This document shows positions 41,947 through 44,855 of a stretch of 44,855 nucleotides of DNA, piece by piece. Source of the DNA: Candidatus Saccharicenans subterraneus (lineage in GTDB: Bacteria; Acidobacteriota; Aminicenantia; Aminicenantales; Saccharicenantaceae); assembly GCA_003426165.1 (NCBI GenBank), contig QUAH01000007.1, forward strand, positions 107,276 to 152,130, written 5' to 3'. The translations under genes were made by a program, and so were the position numbers. A model generated the notes under the pieces. That model searched no databases and was not told the origin of the DNA. It saw nothing but the letters and a program-made list of their open reading frames with translations. Position 1 is the first letter of the stretch, and each line of letters starts with the position of its first letter.

Positions 41947-43041
41947 ATGTCGTGGAGAATTCTGGTCATCAACCCGGGTTCAACTTCAACCAAGATCGCT
42001 GTCTTTGACGATGAAAAAGAGATTCTCAAGGTCAACCTGTCCCATCCCCTGGAAGAAATCCAGAAATATCCCAAAATCATTGACCAGTTCGAATTCCGTA
42101 AAGAAGTCATCCTGAAAGAGCTGGCCAGGGCCGGCCTTCCAAAGGAATCGCTCCGGGCCGTGGTTGGCCGGGGCGGCCTATTGAGACCCATTCCGAGCGG
42201 GACCTATGCCGTGACGGAAAAAATGTTGGAAGACCTCAGGGCCGAGGTCCAGGGCGAGCATGCTTCAAACCTGGGGGCCATGATTGCCCACACCATTGCC
42301 AGCGAACTGAACATTCCAGCCTTCATCGTCGACCCGGTGGTGGTTGACGAGCTGGAGGAGGTGGCCAGGATAACCGGGCTGCCGATGATCAGGCGCCGGA
42401 GCATCCTGCATGCCCTTAACCAGAAGAAGGTGGCTCGCCAGGCGGCCAGGGACCTGGGCAAACCTTATGAAGAGCTGAACCTGGTTGTGGTCCATATGGG
42501 TGGCGGGATCAGTGTCGGCGCTCATAAAAAAGGAAAGGTCGTTGACGTCAATAATGCCCTCAATGGCGACGGGCCGTTTGCCCCGGAAAGAGCCGGAAGC
42601 CTGCCGGCCGCCGACCTGGTGGAGCTCTGTTTCTCCGGCCAGTATACCAAGCCCGAGATCAAGAAGATGCTGGCCGGGAAAGGCGGTATCGTCGCCCACC
42701 TCGGGACCAACGACATGAGAGCCGTGGAGGAAATGGTCAAGAACGGCGACCCGAAGGCCACCCTGATTATCCAGGCCATGGCCTACAACGTGGCCAAGTG
42801 GATCGGGGCCATGGCCACGGTGCTCGAAGGGAAAGTTGACGGCATAGTCCTGACCGGCGGCCTGGCTTACTACCGGGATTTCGTGGACATGGTCAGGGCT
42901 CGCTGCCAGTTTATCGCTCCCTTCTACCTCTATCCCGGTGAAGACGAGATGAGTGCCCTGCTGGAAGGGGCCCTTAGAGTCCTGAGAGGCGAGGAAAAGG
43001 CCAGGATATACGAAAATGAAATCAGGGAGGATAAACCATGA
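41947..43041 (+). CDS. buk: Butyrate kinase (branched-chain fatty acid kinase possible)
   Basis: 364 residues, acetokinase/ASKHA fold. [23 protein letters not shown] is the N-terminal phosphate loop; [79 protein letters not shown] and [10 protein letters not shown] are the characteristic motifs of butyrate/branched-chain kinases. It makes ATP and the free acid from an acyl phosphate in the cytoplasm. GGGAGG lies seven bases before the ATG. The stop overlaps the start of ptb by four bases (ATGA). Gene order buk-ptb is inverse to the clostridial ptb-buk but common elsewhere. The chain length cannot be told. Confidence 0.93.
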   Translation: MSWRILVINPGSTSTKIAVFDDEKEILKVNLSHPLEEIQKYPKIIDQFEFRKEVILKELARAGLPKESLRAVVGRGGLLRPIPSGTYAVTEKMLEDLRAEVQGEHASNLGAMIAHTIASELNIPAFIVDPVVVDELEEVARITGLPMIRRRSILHALNQKKVARQAARDLGKPYEELNLVVVHMGGGISVGAHKKGKVVDVNNALNGDGPFAPERAGSLPAADLVELCFSGQYTKPEIKKMLAGKGGIVAHLGTNDMRAVEEMVKNGDPKATLIIQAMAYNVAKWIGAMATVLEGKVDGIVLTGGLAYYRDFVDMVRARCQFIAPFYLYPGEDEMSALLEGALRVLRGEEKARIYENEIREDKP

Positions 43042-43958
43042 TCAAGAAACTGGAAGATATCGTTTCAGAGGCCAAGGGGCTACCCGCCAGGAAGCTGGTG
43101 GTGGCCTGCGGGGAAGACCCCCACACCATCGAGGCCGTTTCCCGGGCCCAGGTCGAGGGCCTGGTCGAAGTCATCATGGTTGGGAACAAGAAGAAAATTG
43201 AAGAGGTGGCCGAAAAGCATGGCCTTTCCGCTTCCATTTTTAACATAATCAACCTGGCCGACAACAAGGCTGCCCTGAAACAGGCGGTCAAAATGGTCCG
43301 CGAAGGCCAGGGCGACATCCTGATGAAGGGCCTGGTGGGCACGCCGGATTACATGAAGGCCATCCTGGACAAGGAAAACGGGTTGCTTCCGCCCAACGGG
43401 CTTCTTTCCCATGTGACGGTGCTGGAGATTCCCGCTTACCACAAGCTGCTGATCGTTTCCGACGTGGCCATCCTGGTGCTGCCCGACCTGGAGCAGAAGG
43501 TTAAAATCCTGGGCTACGCCATCGAGGTGGCCCAGGCCCTGGGTATTGAAAACCCGTATGCCTATATCCTAAGCTCGGTAGAAACCGTCAGCCAGAAGGT
43601 TCCGTCGACGGTGGACGCCGCCATCATCAAGGTTATGGCCGAGCGTGGCCAGATTAAAGGGGCCCGGGTGGAAGGACCGGCCGCCCTGGACCTGGCCCTG
43701 TCCAAGGAAAGCGCTGCCATTAAAGGCTTTAAGGGAGAAGGGGCCGGCGATGCGGATATCCTGATTTTCCCGAACATTGAAGCCGGAAATGTCTTCTACA
43801 AGGCCTGCACCATCCTGGCCGGTGCCAGGCTGGCCGCCCTGGTGATGGGAACGACCGCTCCCTGTGTTCTGACATCCCGCGGCGATAGCGAGGAATCCAA
43901 GTTCTATGCCATCGGCCTGGCCGCCCTGGTCTCCGCCCGGCGAACCGGTAAGGCATAA
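43038..43958 (+). CDS. ptb: Phosphate butyryltransferase
   Basis: 306 residues, phosphotransacetylase-type fold. [32 protein letters not shown] (N-terminal), [20 protein letters not shown], the [49 protein letters not shown] segment, and [61 protein letters not shown] are well-conserved Ptb motifs. It converts acyl-CoA and phosphate to acyl phosphate and CoA, feeding Buk. GGGAGG lies seven bases before the ATG inside the end of buk, so translation is coupled. With the aldehyde oxidoreductase at the other end of the window this supports fermentation with substrate-level ATP synthesis. Confidence 0.93.
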   Translation: MIKKLEDIVSEAKGLPARKLVVACGEDPHTIEAVSRAQVEGLVEVIMVGNKKKIEEVAEKHGLSASIFNIINLADNKAALKQAVKMVREGQGDILMKGLVGTPDYMKAILDKENGLLPPNGLLSHVTVLEIPAYHKLLIVSDVAILVLPDLEQKVKILGYAIEVAQALGIENPYAYILSSVETVSQKVPSTVDAAIIKVMAERGQIKGARVEGPAALDLALSKESAAIKGFKGEGAGDADILIFPNIEAGNVFYKACTILAGARLAALVMGTTAPCVLTSRGDSEESKFYAIGLAALVSARRTGKA

Positions 43959-44221
43959 TTCTTATTTCCCGGGCCTCGATGGATGGGCTTTCAAGGCAAG
44001 GTTTGCTTCCGGCCTGGACTCTGGAGTTCCTGTCCGGGATGATGTAGATTCAGTCTAACTGAATACCAGGCCGAAAGTGACTAAAGCAGTCTCATACGCT
44101 ACATTGAAACTCGATATTATGTCCATACCGGAAATAATGGTGCGTCTGACTGTGATATGCCTGAGTCCTTAAACCCCCGGCTTTAATCGACGGCAGGCTG
44201 ACCAATTCAGGCCAGCAATAA
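43959..44221. other. Intergenic region after ptb
   Basis: No gene supported. A small hairpin (ATTCAG 44048-44053, CTGAAT 44059-44064) lacks a T-run. This begins roughly 900 bases to the window edge without an intact gene. Confidence 0.5.
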
Positions 44222-44464
44222 AGCTTTGGCCATTACGCCCTTTTATGGACAGCCAAAAAATATGGTTTTTCTGTAATAGGGGGGAAGTATTTTGGGTGGA
44301 AAAAGTTCATTCCCAACTATGCTCCGACCCTATTTGGAGTTGGTCAGGAGGGTCGGATTTATTTCGTCCTGCCCTGTGTTGGTCTTGAAGAACATTACCT
44401 CGTTGAGTATCTGGATGAGTTTGAACGCAAGGCAGCCTTCTTGTTATTACCAGGGAAGAGGTAA
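44222..44464 (+). pseudogene. Apparent gene remnant, 80 codons without a start
   Basis: An open frame follows an in-frame TAA at 44219-44221 and ends at TAA 44462-44464. It reads like real protein: GHYALLWTAKKYGFSVIGG, then KYFGWKKFIPNYAPTLFGVG, and a VLPCVGLEEHYLVEYLDEF segment, with ordinary amino-acid balance. No ATG, GTG or TTG stands near its beginning, so it is probably the decayed C-terminal end of a longer gene, or has a frame shift upstream. I do not recognise the family, and chance openness cannot be excluded for so short a frame. Confidence 0.4.
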
Positions 44465-44483
44465 GATCGGGTAATTAAAAAAA

Positions 44484-44516
44484 GGGGATTGGCCGGAGAG
44501 TCAATCCCCTCTATTT
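44484..44516 (-). terminator. Strong intrinsic terminator
   Basis: GGGGATTG (44484-44491) pairs exactly with CAATCCCC (44502-44509). On the minus strand the stem is followed directly by TTTTTTT (44477-44483), ideal for a minus-strand gene ending to the right; on the plus strand it is followed by TCTATTTTCT, weaker. Confidence 0.7.
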
Positions 44517-44532
44517 TCTGAATATAAATTTC

Positions 44533-44604
44533 TCAGGCCATCAGGCTGCAGATGGCGGCCACGTTGGCCATGTCGTCAGCCGAGCAGCCACGGCTGAGGT
44601 TGCA
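44533..44604 (-). pseudogene. C-terminal remnant of a minus-strand gene
   Basis: 23 codons ending GCSADDMANVAAICSLMA and TGA (44533-44535) look like a genuine protein C-terminus and stop about 20 bases before the strong minus-strand terminator. Immediately upstream in the same frame is a TGA (44605-44607), and the frame beyond it is not convincing, so the gene appears broken. I cannot name the family. Confidence 0.4.
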
Positions 44605-44855
44605 TCAGTGGTCTGACAAGTTCTTCGGACTTTGCCGATGGCGTATAAGATAACATAATCCCGGTCAGATAAGGAAAAGACTTATATAATCATTTAATTG
44701 GGAAACAGGAGCTACCTGAAAAAAAGTACCCTGTTGCCTCACGAGAAAATCTATATGAAAGCATAATCATTGCCTCACGTAAGAATCTATACGAAAATTT
44801 GGGCAGTTTTTCTTAACTTTTTGCAGCCGCCACAGCCTTTCCTTGAGCCTGTCTA
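44605..44855. other. Right edge, no intact gene
   Basis: Contains the two-copy repeat at 44734-44796. On the minus strand a frame open from the window edge ends at TGA 44767-44769 after 28 codons; it could be the end of a gene outside the window, but too little is visible to tell. Confidence 0.4.
44734..44796. repeat. Two-copy direct repeat, 27-base units, 36-base period
   Basis: Units 44734-44760 and 44770-44796 share TTGCCTCACG, AATCTATA and GAAA, with four mismatches in 27 bases and a nine-base spacer. No further copies lie in the window. Confidence 0.6.

Noticed and set aside
44605..44607. TGA read as selenocysteine in the minus-strand remnant
   Set aside because: No convincing SECIS-like hairpin follows at the right spacing and the frame before the TGA does not look coding.
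44734..44796. CRISPR array
   Set aside because: Only two imperfect units with a nine-base spacer and no cas gene in the window.

Overview
The window is a GC-rich (roughly 55-60%), gene-dense piece of a bacterial chromosome with about 30 genes and no RNA genes, insertion sequences, phage genes or CRISPR arrays that I can see. Periplasmic and lipoprotein components of a TRAP transporter, several exported enzymes and strong Shine-Dalgarno sequences point to a Gram-negative bacterium. Aldehyde:ferredoxin oxidoreductase, phosphate butyryltransferase with butyrate kinase, Na+-coupled uptake (GltS, SSS) and many peptide, amino-acid and sugar transporters suggest an anaerobic fermenter of amino acids and sugars. 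The overall flavour resembles Candidatus Aminicenantes or related Acidobacteriota-like lineages, but this is an impression from gene content and no phylogeny was run.

Layout. 1-7.4 kb: end of an aldehyde:ferredoxin oxidoreductase gene; a minus-strand pair (TipAS-domain protein, then an MFS transporter); and divergently a catabolic-looking set made of an isocitrate-lyase-superfamily carbon-carbon lyase, a LeuC/LeuD-like hydro-lyase and a GltS glutamate symporter. 7.5-16.6 kb: a periplasmic beta-propeller sensor fused to a GGDEF diguanylate cyclase; a two-gene M16 protease operon; a RecA/KaiC-like ATPase behind an unusual EF-G. 16.6-23.4 kb: APC amino-acid permease, DUF47-PiT phosphate uptake pair, SSS symporter and a secreted transglutaminase-like protein. 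23.8-30.8 kb: ROK sugar kinase lacking the usual zinc site, FHS-type sugar permease, and a complete TRAP transporter with its TPR lipoprotein (TatT-like), binding protein and fused QM permease. 30.9-38.3 kb: YgjP-type metallopeptidase, a five-repeat propeller fused to a transglutaminase domain, an orphan DmsC-like membrane anchor, a GH29 alpha-L-fucosidase, and small lipoproteins. 38.6-44 kb: class-C beta-lactamase-like hydrolase, GNAT acetyltransferase, DUF2156 protein, and a butyrate kinase/phosphate butyryltransferase operon. 44-44.9 kb: no intact gene, two apparent gene remnants, a strong terminator and a two-copy 36-base-period repeat.

How the parts fit. The lyase and LeuCD-like enzyme could dehydrate or hydrate and then cleave a branched C5-C6 hydroxyacid to pyruvate, possibly in glutamate breakdown (GltS is next to them); acyl-CoA formed by fermentation would give ATP through Ptb-Buk; the oxidoreductase would exchange electrons between aldehydes and ferredoxin. 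Fucosidase, FHS permease and ROK kinase would scavenge sugars from glycans. The least conventional points are the lyase/LeuCD-like module with an atypical LeuD specificity loop, the free-standing TipAS protein cotranscribed with a transporter, the spd/mitochondrial-type EF-G paired with an uncharacterised ATPase, the 41-residue-repeat/transglutaminase fusion, and the orphan DmsC.
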